Assembly (NCBI RefSeq): GCF_022581195.2
Contig: NC_061470.1
Coordinates: 1,302,001-1,366,000, forward strand
Direction of reading: 5' to 3'
Source: Helicoverpa zea
Taxonomy: Eukaryota > Arthropoda > Insecta > Lepidoptera > Noctuidae
DNA length: 64,000 bases
Shown here: piece by piece, positions 28,101-36,000 of the stretch
How positions within the stretch are numbered: position 1 is the stretch's first letter
Layout: every line of letters begins with the position of its first letter
Translations under genes and position numbers: made by a program
The notes under the pieces: generated by a model
What the model was told of the DNA's origin: nothing
What the model saw: only the letters and a program-made list of their open reading frames with translations
The model's database searches: none

Positions 28101-30851
28101 AATCAGAAAATCGCTAAGGGGGCCGACATTTGGCGTATTTACCCTATTGTAAAATGTGACATTAGAAAAATAACCTTTAGAACTGAGACGTGATAAATGA
28201 GGAATTTCTTGAGTGAACAAAGATTAGCTAATTACCTAAGTATGGTGTACTTTGTTTATACAGAGTTAAAATTGAGATAATTTGTTTGTATTAAGCCAGA
28301 TATTTTCTTGGGCACAAACTACGAATTTTATGTATATTTTTTTCTAAGGAACTTTAAAAATGTTGATTATTTTTTTATTGTTCTACCAATGGCATTTATA
28401 TAAATAGAATATATGCTATTTTAAAACTTTACAGATCTTCTTTTTTATAAAATAAAAATAAACATAGATTTTTTTTTACATGATTTTTATGTTATGAAAT
28501 ACATCTCATACACTTTAGTGGCAGAATAGCTGCTTGAGCTAAAAAAAAATAGAATAATAAAAAATATATATATATACAGTATTCCGCCACTGTCTATGTT
28601 TCTGAGTCACCAGACTATCTACACGTACAGTTAAAAACTCAACAATCTTTATTACACTTATTATCATAATACAGACACAGATAGACTGAATGTATTACAG
28701 TCATTATGCACTAATTTGCGATCTATTAACATTCGTAATTAAAACGGTACAAATTAATTGCTTTAAATGGCATTATCATGCTCCTAATGGAATTAGCAGA
28801 TGTATTTTAAGAAATTGAATTATTTAATATGTGCTATATGTTTGCCTTTCCTTAAATCTATCTGTTGGCAATAAATTCTAAAACTGGAGCATGGACATTC
28901 ATGCGGTTTTCACCGAAATATAGAGTGTAGTACCCGAGCTTAGCATAAATCAATCATCCATACGTTTAAGGATACTCTAAAGTGAATGAAATAATTGTAT
29001 TCACTGACTAATAATAATAGTGAGAATTTAAACAATTAATCAACCGCAATAGACTGCAGTATGTGTAATACTAAAATTAGGAGTGGTCAGGAAACAACAC
29101 ATAGACAATAAAGAGATAAGATAATATAACATCCTCTTTTATTCATAAAATTATGACCATCTGTATGTCCAGGATCTGATAAGCCTAATAATGTCATCCG
29201 CTTAATTTTATCAAAGCTATCGGCTATTTCCAGTGAAGTTGCATTAAAAGTCTAATTCTAGATTTATTCAATAACCAGCTTTCACCAGTAGTTCCACATA
29301 AGGAAGCTACTGCAGGCATCTAGATAAAATATGTCATCATGTCTTATAGTGAGACTACACTTTGTCAGCCCAATATACTGCCACAGCGAGAGCCTATATC
29401 TAGGTACCCTATATATAGGTCTGTTATTTTGGTGTACAACTAACATTACTGACAAGTTTTACCATTTAATTTTGATGAAGATATCATCACCAAATTCTCT
29501 AATATAGATTGCATTTGCGCATTCAACTACAAAGTGAAAATGTCTAGATTTTGACTCCGTTGCAAAGTTTGGCTTGATGGTTAAAACCAGATGTTATTTT
29601 ACATTATCTTCTAATTATTACTGCTCAGTGTAATCTCACTGTTCATAATCAGATTTTGTGAATTATTGCAATGATGACAATTTGGAAAAAAAACTAAGAT
29701 AATACTTGTTATCTATGCCTAATTAGCCGATACTTACCAAGTGACAAGCAATACAACGTTTCAAAAATAATCATTCAAAATTGGCATTTTTATGAGAGTT
29801 TGAGCATGAGCACCAATTAATTGAAAATTGTTGCGAAAATTAACATATTCGTAATTAAAAAGCTGCCTTTGGCACTATCAAGGACTTACGAGACAGGAAT
29901 GCAAAGAAAATGAGTCATCAACACATCGAAAATAACCTTGACTTAAGATTCAATGACTTCAGATAAGAAAAAAATATACTTAAACACACTATACTCCATT
30001 TAAAATAACATTAGAAATTTAAGTAAACCTTTTTTACTGTTTGTTCAACCGATTTTGACTTCTATTCCGTAGACAAAAGAACGGAATTGAAAGCAAAATA
30101 GTGGTTACAATACCAAGTATTTACTGCAGCCGCCATTAATCATACTACTAACGCAATAGAAGTCAAAATCGGTTGAACAAACAGTAAAAAAGGTTTACTT
30201 AAATTTCTAATGTTATTTTAAATGGAGTATAGGTATACTAAAATTGTAAAGCTATAAAGTTTATTTGTTTGTATATCAAAAACTTTTGGTCTGATTTCAA
30301 AAAGTTTTTCAAATCAGATCAAAAAGTTTTGTTTTCAGTGCTGGGTCATCAATTTATGGGGGGAAGCTAGACTACATGTTTGTCCGGGTGCACAAAGAAA
30401 ATTCTAAGGAATGCGGGTATAAGCTAGTTGTACATAACTTGAATGTGTAATTTGCTATCGGAATTAGTTTTTCTTTAAAATAGTGAATAAAAATATTACT
30501 AAATTAAAATTTTAATAACATGCTAATGCGATATTATGATTACTAAATATTATCCAAAATAGCTTCCTATAAATAAACTTTTATGCATTGGTTTTGAGAA
30601 ACATTTTAATAATACTTATTGCTTTATACTGCGAGTCTTTAACAGAAATAAGTTAGAACACCTACAGAGTTTCATATAATATTCAGTGTTAACCGTATAT
30701 AAATACCGGTGCAGTTTATTTGCTATACCGTTACAGCTTAAATCCTGCGGTCTCATTAGTCACAGTTCTCTAATTTTGAGATCGCAGACAAAATATTTAA
30801 TTCATAATTTAATATAATACTTGATCCCGGCTGTAATAAAAGCACTGAATA

Positions 30852-30892
<41 letters not shown>

Positions 30893-32495
30893 AATACTCA
30901 CTTTATAATTTAAAAAATTACCCAGTTTGAATAAAAGTTAATATTTGTCAAATATTAGATTTAAGGTCTATTATTGCCTTACTAAGATTTCCAATGTAAC
31001 ATGAGATATCCATATCATTTGCTATTTAATATTTAAATTCTGTTAAATAGACAAACTGAGTTATTAAGCTTTTCATAGAACTTATCAAGTTTTAAAACTA
31101 GATTTTCCTCAATCAGGATTTTTGACCAGAATGCAAAATTATATCACAAATTCTCAATAAAACATACTTTCTTAGCAGTAAATCACATTTTAAATCCAGA
31201 AGTAGTTATTTATAAATCAGCAAGCATGACTAAGCGCCTCAATATAATATTTTCAGTGTAGAATTGAGAGGGATTTGGTAAATATCTTTAAGATTTGAAT
31301 CTGTGAGAAATGCGCAAACTGTTCAATGAAATAAACTCACCTTATTGTGTGGCAGTACTATGAAGGCGCCTCCGCCGGCGGACTCGACGATTATAGCCAG
31401 AAACTTAGGATTCACCGCACAGAACGTAGAGTCCCAAGAACTCTTTGACACTCTTATGTTATCATAACATTGCTCACGTTTCAGGGCCTGCCCGTAAACG
31501 TGGCGGAATTTAGAACTGCGCACCACCCTAAACGACATCTGTAACGCGAAAAGTAACCAGTTAACAACAATACAAACAACAACTATCCGAATATTTCACT
31601 TCTAACATAACCTATACGCCACTGTGACCTATATTTTGACACTACAATTATTATAGAACTCCAACTCACGTTTGATTATAAAGAAGAAATGATTATTATT
31701 ACACTAGAAAATGCAATGAAAACATTTGAATATAACACAATTGTTTAAAAGAAAATAAAACCGAGAGCTACTAAGGATCGAAGGGAGGACGGTTGGGAAA
31801 ACGAGCAAACTCCATATTTGGTAATGCCTGCAGCCACTACTTTTAGTAATGATAATCTCGTTTTGAAAGTTGAAAATAATAATGGAACAACTGTAAAAGT
31901 TGTTAAAATTTATAGAGAAACCGTTTAGCTACGTTAAATATTTATTTAACACATTTTAAAGTTATTTTTTCGATTTACTTTTTAGGGAAATTTTTATATT
32001 TTGGAACGCATCTCGTAAGTGTCAAATATTTGTCAAAATGACATAGTTATGGATGCATTCGTATATAAATAATTTATTTGTTACTTTTGCTCCCTGTTTT
32101 ATTTCTGTTTTCCACAAAGATAATTTATTTTAGTTCTATTCATAGTATGTTAATTCGTGTCATGTAACGCACTTACTTTAGGCACTTCCAAGCGCGCTCT
32201 TTCTGCACTTTTTGTAGCCTTTGGTGTTTGAGCATGATAACTGTGACAACGTTCTCTTCCAACTCTTTTAGCTACTGGGGCTCGTTTAATGTTAGGGCTT
32301 GTAAAACTGTTGTGTCTTTTAACATTGTCCTGCAAAGAAAATAAACAATAAATGTAACCATTGAACATAAGTGATACATAGGTACGCAATATGAATAAAA
32401 CACCAAGATGAAGACTAGAAGTAAAAATAATGAAACATTTCGCGTTCTTAATAACAAGCTTTACTCACTCTGTCGTCTGAATCCACTTCCATCAT
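4354..32495 (-). CDS. coro: Coronin, actin-binding WD-repeat protein, long isoform, 13 coding exons
   Basis: Coronins bind F-actin and tune Arp2/3 and cofilin at the cell cortex. Coding exons in gene order: 32495-32469, 32329-32177, 31538-31341, 14755-14633, 14219-14076, 13659-13529, 13065-12958, 12485-12311, 9569-9506, 9308-9220, 8790-8650, 5286-5107, 4560-4354. All have GT-AG sites and compatible phases; the sum is 580 codons including TGA. Residues 61-126 start with the family signature MSFRVVRSSKFRHVYG. WD blades follow (GGHKGPVLDIAWCPHND, IAIWNVGTGE, HEGSKASRAIFLKHGLVFTTG), then the PEPPFVHYINTF/IGMMPKRG block of the conserved C-terminal propeller extension. Residues 452-511 are a Pro/Ser/Ala-rich linker and 512-579 a heptad coiled coil (LVDEIRKLKSVIVKQENRIRALE) with an acidic end. 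Without the 60-residue extension it is 519 residues, normal for coronin. The model leaves the array at 9917-12445 through its first donor; that choice is inferred. Confidence 0.93.
4988..5080 (-). other. Duplicated, possibly alternative coronin linker exon (31 codons)
   Basis: A partial copy of the exon at 5286-5107, from AAG ACC AAT (KTNALAGAKEREKDRSPTPA) to the same GCTGTG|GTATGT donor. It lacks 39 nt (13 codons) of the Ala/Pro-rich part, so frame is kept. A possible phase-0 acceptor (CTACAAG) precedes it, with a poor pyrimidine tract. It lies only 26 nt from the donor of the main exon, so both exons cannot be spliced into one mRNA; if used it must replace the main exon. In the aligned part I see four differences, all synonymous. 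Confidence 0.6.
5107..5286 (-). CDS. coro: Coronin linker exon
   Basis: 60 codons, phase 0 to phase 0, acceptor TTGTGCAG, donor GTATGT. The sequence runs GGYVAGRAATQLHVNKK, then a charged segment (GAKEREKDRSPTPAHRRDD) and an Ala/Pro-rich end, as expected for the poorly conserved region between the core and the coiled coil. A shortened copy of its second half follows at 5080-4988. Confidence 0.85.
6301..6440. mobile_element. Hairpin MITE with ccgtcagtt termini
   Basis: The left arm ccgtcagttgcacaaa...tccattaaa is matched by an inverted right arm ending gtgtaactgacgg; arms are about 45 bp with a few mismatches. 140 bp in total. Confidence 0.65.
6457..6693. mobile_element. MITE with tcgcacccccgg termini
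   Basis: Inverted termini tcgcacccccggtgtgacac and a matching cggggg-rich right end, then a second matched block (ctgtcacttatg against cagaagtgacag). Flanked by TA on both sides, as for Tc1/mariner-type MITEs. Confidence 0.6.
6743..6842. repeat. Short inverted repeat
   Basis: tgtaaatgtac...attgtctttat pairs with the inverted block tacaaagacaat...gtacatttaca, arms of about 30 bp and a 40 bp loop. Probably part of a MITE. Confidence 0.5.
6920..7045 (-). repeat. Possible tRNA-related SINE fragment
   Basis: On the minus strand ctgggttcgattcccag forms a perfect tRNA T-arm with a B-box. An A-box-like stretch lies upstream, but the spacing is longer than in a tRNA and no acceptor stem closes, so this is a tRNA-derived repeat rather than a tRNA gene. 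Confidence 0.35.
7600..8064 (+). mobile_element. Non-autonomous TTAA-flanked element (piggyBac-like), copy 1
   Basis: 465 bp between two TTAA sites, with inverted ends ttaagaggacgaattgg and ccaattcgtcgccttaa. TTAA target duplication is characteristic of piggyBac. It carries tttggcgccaagg near one end and no transposase. An inverted copy of the same length is at 24123-24587. Confidence 0.75.
8650..8790 (-). CDS. coro: Coronin exon at the end of the conserved core (TVPRKSELFQEDLYP)
   Basis: 47 codons, phase 0 at both ends, acceptor CCCCACAG, donor GTATCC. The block TVPRKSELFQEDLYPDT followed by an acidic stretch and TMSLK is the diagnostic end of the conserved coronin core. A short imperfect copy of its 3' edge and donor lies 270 bp downstream at 8394-8375. 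Confidence 0.9.
9736..9785 (+). repeat. Fragment of a dispersed lepidopteran repeat (gaggtcagataggcagtcgc)
   Basis: The block gaggtcagataggcagtcgc...taaaacactggt recurs at 22275-22385, twice at 60395-60600, and in opposite orientation at 25407-25560 and 42137-42222. It is one interspersed family, also known by its '...ccaacatagttgggaaaaggct' part. Confidence 0.55.
9838..9903 (-). repeat. R1-clade LINE 3' UTR fragment abutting the coronin array
   Basis: The minus strand contains ggctgcgggattgttcgaaa and ctggtacataaaaggcctac, shared with the LINE copies at 22897-23455 and 45635-45824. It starts 14 bp beyond the last array copy and supplies the tail of the long open frame (GLRDCSKELPRPWYIKG). 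Confidence 0.7.
9917..12445 (-). repeat. 15-copy tandem array, 171 bp period, made of coronin exon plus spacer
   Basis: The acctcaaagtatcg landmark recurs at 9915, 10086, 10257 and every 171 bp to 12309, giving 15 copies of a 135 bp exon segment with 14 copies of a 36 bp spacer (15x135 + 14x36 = 2529 bp). I saw no differences between copies by eye. The unit is 57 codons with no stop in the coding frame. The spacer begins with the donor GTACTG and contains a CCTAG, but at 36 nt it is too short to be an intron. Identity of all copies implies very recent expansion, gene conversion or an assembly fault. Confidence 0.97.
9917..12485 (-). CDS. coro: Coronin propeller exon expanded into an in-frame tandem array
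   Basis: The unexpanded exon is 12485-12311 (175 nt): it starts with FSRMSERQYSLRTPDA and ends GKGDSVIRYFE at GAG|GTACTG. Downstream the 45-codon part from PDALAEPIV to VIRYFE recurs 14 more times, each copy preceded by a 36 nt open spacer reading VLHPYRPSLFLY, so that 2569 nt stay in one frame. The last copy ends at GAG|GTAAAT (9916); without splicing there the frame runs through LINE sequence to a stop at 9818. Every copy keeps a candidate donor, so splicing could include from 1 to 15 copies. With all copies the protein would be about 1377 residues and the WD propeller geometry would be disturbed. Which donor is used cannot be told from DNA. Confidence 0.85.
15507..15643. mobile_element. 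Hairpin MITE with cttactacaaaaac termini
   Basis: The left arm cttactacaaaaactttaaa and the right arm ending tttttgtggtaag are inverted copies, with a second pairing (cttgtctaat against tagacaag). It lies in the long coronin intron. Confidence 0.6.
18694..19017 (-). CDS. Unrecognised open frame in the coronin intron, possible element remnant
   Basis: 107 codons on the minus strand, rich in Arg/Tyr/Asn, with pieces such as KTALIYISKRRRNMASYIFV and HARQMKSRFFGVQNF. There is no good ATG at its start (the listed start is GTG). A further open frame at 18371-18107 (MNIVAEEEAYDEDFC...) follows on the same strand. I do not recognise either. The compact, AT-poor local codon use differs from the surroundings and could indicate an integrated mobile or viral fragment, but this is only a suspicion. 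Confidence 0.25.
   Translation of the reverse strand: MDKKLEVTFKSSANVLRRIVKTALIYISKRRRNMASYIFVNLRLILYFIHARQMKSRFFGVQNFQCCINHYTRQHNEYKNIFFNASMMQTYSYELIDAYHTRRIDLP
19609..20282. mobile_element. Long inverted-repeat element with gttcggccattcagag termini
   Basis: Left and right arms of about 170 bp are inverted copies (gttcggccattcagagaatg at the left end, complement at the right end). A third terminus of the same type ends at 19831, so 19609-19831 is itself a complete short palindromic element. A truncated fourth terminus is at 19094-19122. Flanked by TATA. No transposase. Confidence 0.75.
22480..24029. mobile_element. Non-autonomous hAT-type element with subterminal ACCGGTAA repeats
   Basis: Termini tagggcatgcaa and ttgcatgcccta are perfect inverted repeats, flanked by the 8 bp duplication tttaggat (22472-22479 and 24030-24037). 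An 8 bp target duplication is typical of hAT. Many accggtaa/ttaccggt motifs sit within 120 bp of each end, as expected for transposase binding sites. No transposase is visible. The interior holds a nested R1-clade LINE (22897-23455) and another repeat (23500-23860). Confidence 0.85.
22897..23455 (+). mobile_element. 5'-truncated R1-clade LINE, end of ORF2 plus 3' UTR
   Basis: Reading from 22924 gives the C-terminal zinc-knuckle pattern (VEHTVQVCTAWEGYRR), then GSGDLSRPSLVQAMV, an in-frame TAG, and FCEAVMLEKETAERLR to a natural stop. This order is typical of the C terminus of R1-clade non-LTR elements. The 3' UTR holds the gggattgttcgaaagagtta block shared with 9838-9903 and 45635-45824. It is dead: truncated, with a nonsense codon. 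Confidence 0.75.
24123..24587 (-). mobile_element. Non-autonomous TTAA-flanked element (piggyBac-like), copy 2
   Basis: Reverse complement of 7600-8064, same length and ends, with scattered substitutions. Both copies are in coronin introns in opposite orientation. Confidence 0.75.
26846..28144. mobile_element. TA-flanked 1.3 kb DNA element with gggtaaatacgcc termini
   Basis: Perfect inverted ends of 24 bp starting gggtaaatacgccaaatgtc, flanked by TA on both sides. The interior repeats the core ggccga many times on both strands (for example 26883, 27281, 27293, 27461, 27889, 27930). The only open frame of note (28220-27975, minus) has no recognisable transposase motif, so it looks non-autonomous. 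Confidence 0.75.
29988..30232. mobile_element. Hairpin MITE with 80 bp near-perfect arms
   Basis: tatactccatttaaaataac and the following 60 bp reappear inverted at 30150-30231 with hardly any mismatch; the loop is about 85 bp. Near-identity of the arms suggests a young insertion. Confidence 0.75.
30853..30889. repeat. (TA)n microsatellite
   Basis: An uninterrupted run of about 18 TA dinucleotides. Confidence 0.9.
31341..31538 (-). CDS. coro: Coronin canonical first exon (start of the propeller)
   Basis: Encodes 66 residues from MSFRVVRSSKFRHVYG to IVLPHNK, the most conserved stretch of the family, with the basic actin-binding N terminus and the first blade (FLAIIVESAGGGAFIVLP). The acceptor is GCGTTACAG immediately before the ATG and the donor is GTGAGT. 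The next coding exon is 16.6 kb away at 14755, so this exon is isolated by a transposon-filled intron. Confidence 0.92.
32177..32495 (-). CDS. coro: Coronin N-terminal extension, two upstream coding exons
   Basis: Exon 32495-32469 reads MMEVDSDDR and ends at a good donor (GTGAGT). Exon 32329-32177 has acceptor TTTGCAG and donor GTAAGT and adds 51 basic residues including the pieces RAPVAKRVGRERCHS and ATKSAERARLEVPK. Both are phase 0 and join in frame to the exon whose own ATG (31538) starts the canonical coronin protein; that ATG follows its acceptor CAG directly. The exons therefore encode either a 60-residue N-terminal extension or, with downstream initiation, a 5' leader. Mammalian CORO1C has a comparable muscle isoform with an N-terminal extension, which makes a real isoform plausible. 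No in-frame stop lies close upstream of the ATG pair, so the exact start is not certain. Confidence 0.7.
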
Positions 32496-33033
32496 TATTA
32501 TCACAAAAATTAACTTGAGCTGCTGAAATTCGTTCGCAAGAGAAATCGTTAATTTTCTATTGATTATTGTGAAATGAAGGTAGTTGAATGACGACGGCGA
32601 CGTATACATTTACTTTCAAACATTTAATTAAAAAGTTGTGGGTAGTTGATTATAGTAAAATTAATAAAAAACGTTTATCTTAACTCAATCTTTACCGATT
32701 CTAATCATCCGATATATTTAATTTTTGAGTTGGATTCAATATTTAGTTTTACTCAGGAAGAAACCTGACTGCGTAGTTTTATTTTGTTGGGAACTTGGAC
32801 CGTACCCGCCTTTACTTGTCTTTTGACTTTGACATATCGAGCAACGTGACAGCGCTGACAGCTAATGACATTAGTCTGTGGTCGTTCTAGTAAATAGAAA
32901 AATCGTGGAATTTGACGATTGCCGAAAATCTGCGAATTTTATTAAATTTTATTTATTTTCTGATTAAATTACGCACAACTTACAATGTTTTAGTTTTGTT
33001 TGTTTTGTATAGTGATATTTTATCGGAATAATC
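32496..33033. promoter_or_regulatory. Probable bidirectional promoter between coronin and the TLCD3-like gene
   Basis: 538 bp separate the ATG of the coronin extension (minus) from a candidate first coding exon on the plus strand at 33034. No TATA box or CpG-rich block is clear. The divergent arrangement is the evidence, and it depends on the first-exon assignment of the plus-strand gene. Confidence 0.4.
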
Positions 33034-36000
33034 ATGGAAGCTGCAGTTTCGAAGGTAATAATTTTAGCAGATTTTCTTGACTTTTTGAAATTTTCATTTG
33101 CTGAATTGTCTATTTTTTTTGGAATTATTAAGAAATATGTAAATGCTGTTGAAAGTTACAGAATATTCCATACATTATTGTTTTTTTATGAAACCACAGG
33201 CGTTATGATATTAATTCCAGATAAATTAGAAAACTGATTTATCTTGAATCTTTCTGATTATTGTAATTTAAAGTGTTTATTTTTTGCCCTAATTTTTGTG
33301 CAAAAGTATTCGATGCGAATCCTGCATTGTTAATACTTTCTTATTGTGCAACATAACATTAGATTAACTAATTAAAAATAAGTGTTAATTCAAATTATAT
33401 TGAAAACGGTCTATCTATATGATGGGTACCTGACACCCTTTTATTTTGTATGTATAATATTTCGAGGAAAAGGAGTATTAATTGAAACTTTGGGCTGAAA
33501 TCTGGCCCACTAGTATGTATGTATGTAAAAAATAATGTCACTTTTTGTTGTAATTTTAAAATTCAAGAATGGCCTCACATATCCAGACCAAATGTTTAAG
33601 CTTTCTTCAAACTATTTAGTAGATGGTTTATGTGAAGTTTGCACAAAATCGGTCGAGCGGTTCTGCATTTATTTACATAGTGAAGCACTACGGGGTCTTA
33701 CATTAGTATTATATATTTCTTTGTTTTATGGACAATGGTATTATTACTTTAATTTTCTTTCATACATCAACAATTACTTTGAAAGTGTTAAAATTACAAA
33801 TTTTACAGAAAGCATTCCATGGTCAGATTCAATTATAGCTATGTTTATAACAACATGGCTGATGTAATATCATTCTTTATTATAACCATTACTTTTGAAT
33901 GTGGAAACTGAACTCAAACTTATTCAAATTAGGCTGATAAATCAGCACTTTTTGAACATCAAAAACAAAAGACAGCCCCCACCCACACGCCCTTCACCAC
34001 TTTCTATGTGTTTTTTGCTGGGAAGACGAAGTGGCGCAACGAAGTCCCCAGCAACACATGTCTGTCTTTTATGTTGGAAAAACCAGAATTTACACTTCAA
34101 GTCAAAACTTAATCAAAGCCTAAACAAATTTAACTAAAGTATTTAGAACCTCTTACATAAAAGGGGTCATAATATTTGATATAAGATAAATTATCACAGG
34201 TGTTATCTACCAATCATGACAATATATTGGTCTTTTATCTTTATTGCACATTTAATATAACAGATTTATTGGGCTTATTAGGAATACTTATCACTAAATT
34301 CAATTTCAATGATGACTCGCAACTAAATTCTGAACTAAGTTCCTTACCATCGATACTTATCATCTTACTTAAACTTATCATCGATATTGAATTTCTACCC
34401 ATATGTTTTTTCCTGCCATCAACAAATAGTTTCCAATAAATACCAATGGAAAATATCATTAACTTTCAAACCGCTTACTTTTAATGACTGAAAAAAATAC
34501 TTTTCCATAACAATCTAGTTTGTTGTTATCTGAACCCATAATCATAATTGCTTCCACCGTTTTTGGTATTTTTCCTGTCATTAAGGATAAAAATTGTTAT
34601 TTAAGTTAATGTTTAGTTGAAAGTTGAATATTCTGAGTATTTGTGAGCTTCAGCATGTGGTAAGGTAATGAAATGATGAACGTAAGATCGGTAAGTGCAT
34701 TTTCTTGGAATTTTATTTTAGACTAGCCGTTTTCCCGCGGTTTCACCCGCGTCCCGTGGTAACTACTGCCCGTACCGGGATAAAATATAGCCTATGTTAC
34801 TCGTGGATAATGTAGCTTTCGAATGGTGAAAGAATTTTTAAAAACTGTCCAGTAGTTTTTGAGCCTATTCATTACAACCAAACAAACAAAGTTTTCCTCT
34901 TTATAATATTAGTATAGATTAGGTTAAACTAGGTCTGTTTGCCGTAACTACACAAAAAAGAGCTTGATTCACATGTAAGGGCAAGAATGTATGAACAATA
35001 CACTATGTACATGCGTAAGATGTCATATGGCTAACTTCAGAAATGCAATTTTATTTGGCGCGAACTGCACGTATCATGGGGGGCATATTCTTGCTAAGAT
35101 TATAATGATAACTTTTTGATTCCAGTGAGTTAAAAGTGTATTTAAAATTATAAATACAAGGAATTCCGTCTTTCCCTTATTCGGTCAAAAGTCGCATGTG
35201 CAGCCGTTTCAATTACCGCCAGGTGTGCTGGTTAACGGCGAATTCTTTATGCCTGACCTACCGCAAAAATATTCCATGTGAATACATAGTCGTGCTTATT
35301 GTATAAATTTAACGTAATTTTCAAATTCAAAGATAACTCAAACTCAACAGACTCAAAGTTTAAACGGGACTCTATTTCTAACACTTCTCTGACAGTATGT
35401 TCACCTGTCACCAGGCTGAATCTCATGAACCGTGATAAAGAAAGTTGAAATGTTCACAGGTGACGTCACCTGTTCCCCTATAACAATAAATACACTGAAA
35501 ACTAGAATAAAATAAATATTTTAGGGAGTCCCATAGAACTCTTCATGCACGAGTCTGACTCGCACTTGACCCTTGACGGTTTTTTAAGGTATTTTACAAT
35601 CATCATTACCATTGATTAGATTATAAATACATATTTTACCTAATCTATCAGCGTACTACTCCCTCCGGTCATGATACAACAAGTTTCTAATTTTGATCAA
35701 ACCTGATTACTCAATCAAACTCTGATAACAGTTCTATGAGGTCATGTATATACTAATTTTAAATAAACTTATTACCTTTTTACGACGGAAAAATAAAGTG
35801 ACCCCTTTATTACCTTTTTACGATGGAAAAATAAGGTGACCTTTCCGATCAGTCGGGGACCTCCAATCTTACCGCAGAGGGGAATAAAGATTATGAACCG
35901 CATTATGACTGGTTTGAGTGATTCAGTTCCGTCGCCAAAACGAGCTCTATCTCGTACATTCCACCAGTCATAGTTAGACCATTTGTCTTATGACTTCAGC

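Larger units (their letters stand above)
14756..31340 (-). other. 16.6 kb coronin intron filled with mobile elements
   Basis: No host exon was recognised. It contains the hairpin MITE 15507-15643, the inverted-repeat element 19609-20282, a repeat fragment near 21920-22165 ending in a (gaca)n tract, the hAT 22480-24029, the TTAA element 24123-24587, the TA-flanked element 26846-28144, the hairpin 29988-30232 and a (TA)n tract at about 30855-30889. Remaining sequence is AT-rich without recognisable genes. Confidence 0.75.

Noticed and set aside
35769..35842. Two-copy tandem repeat (ttacctttttacga)
   Set aside because: Simple local duplication of about 45 bp with no associated gene or structure.
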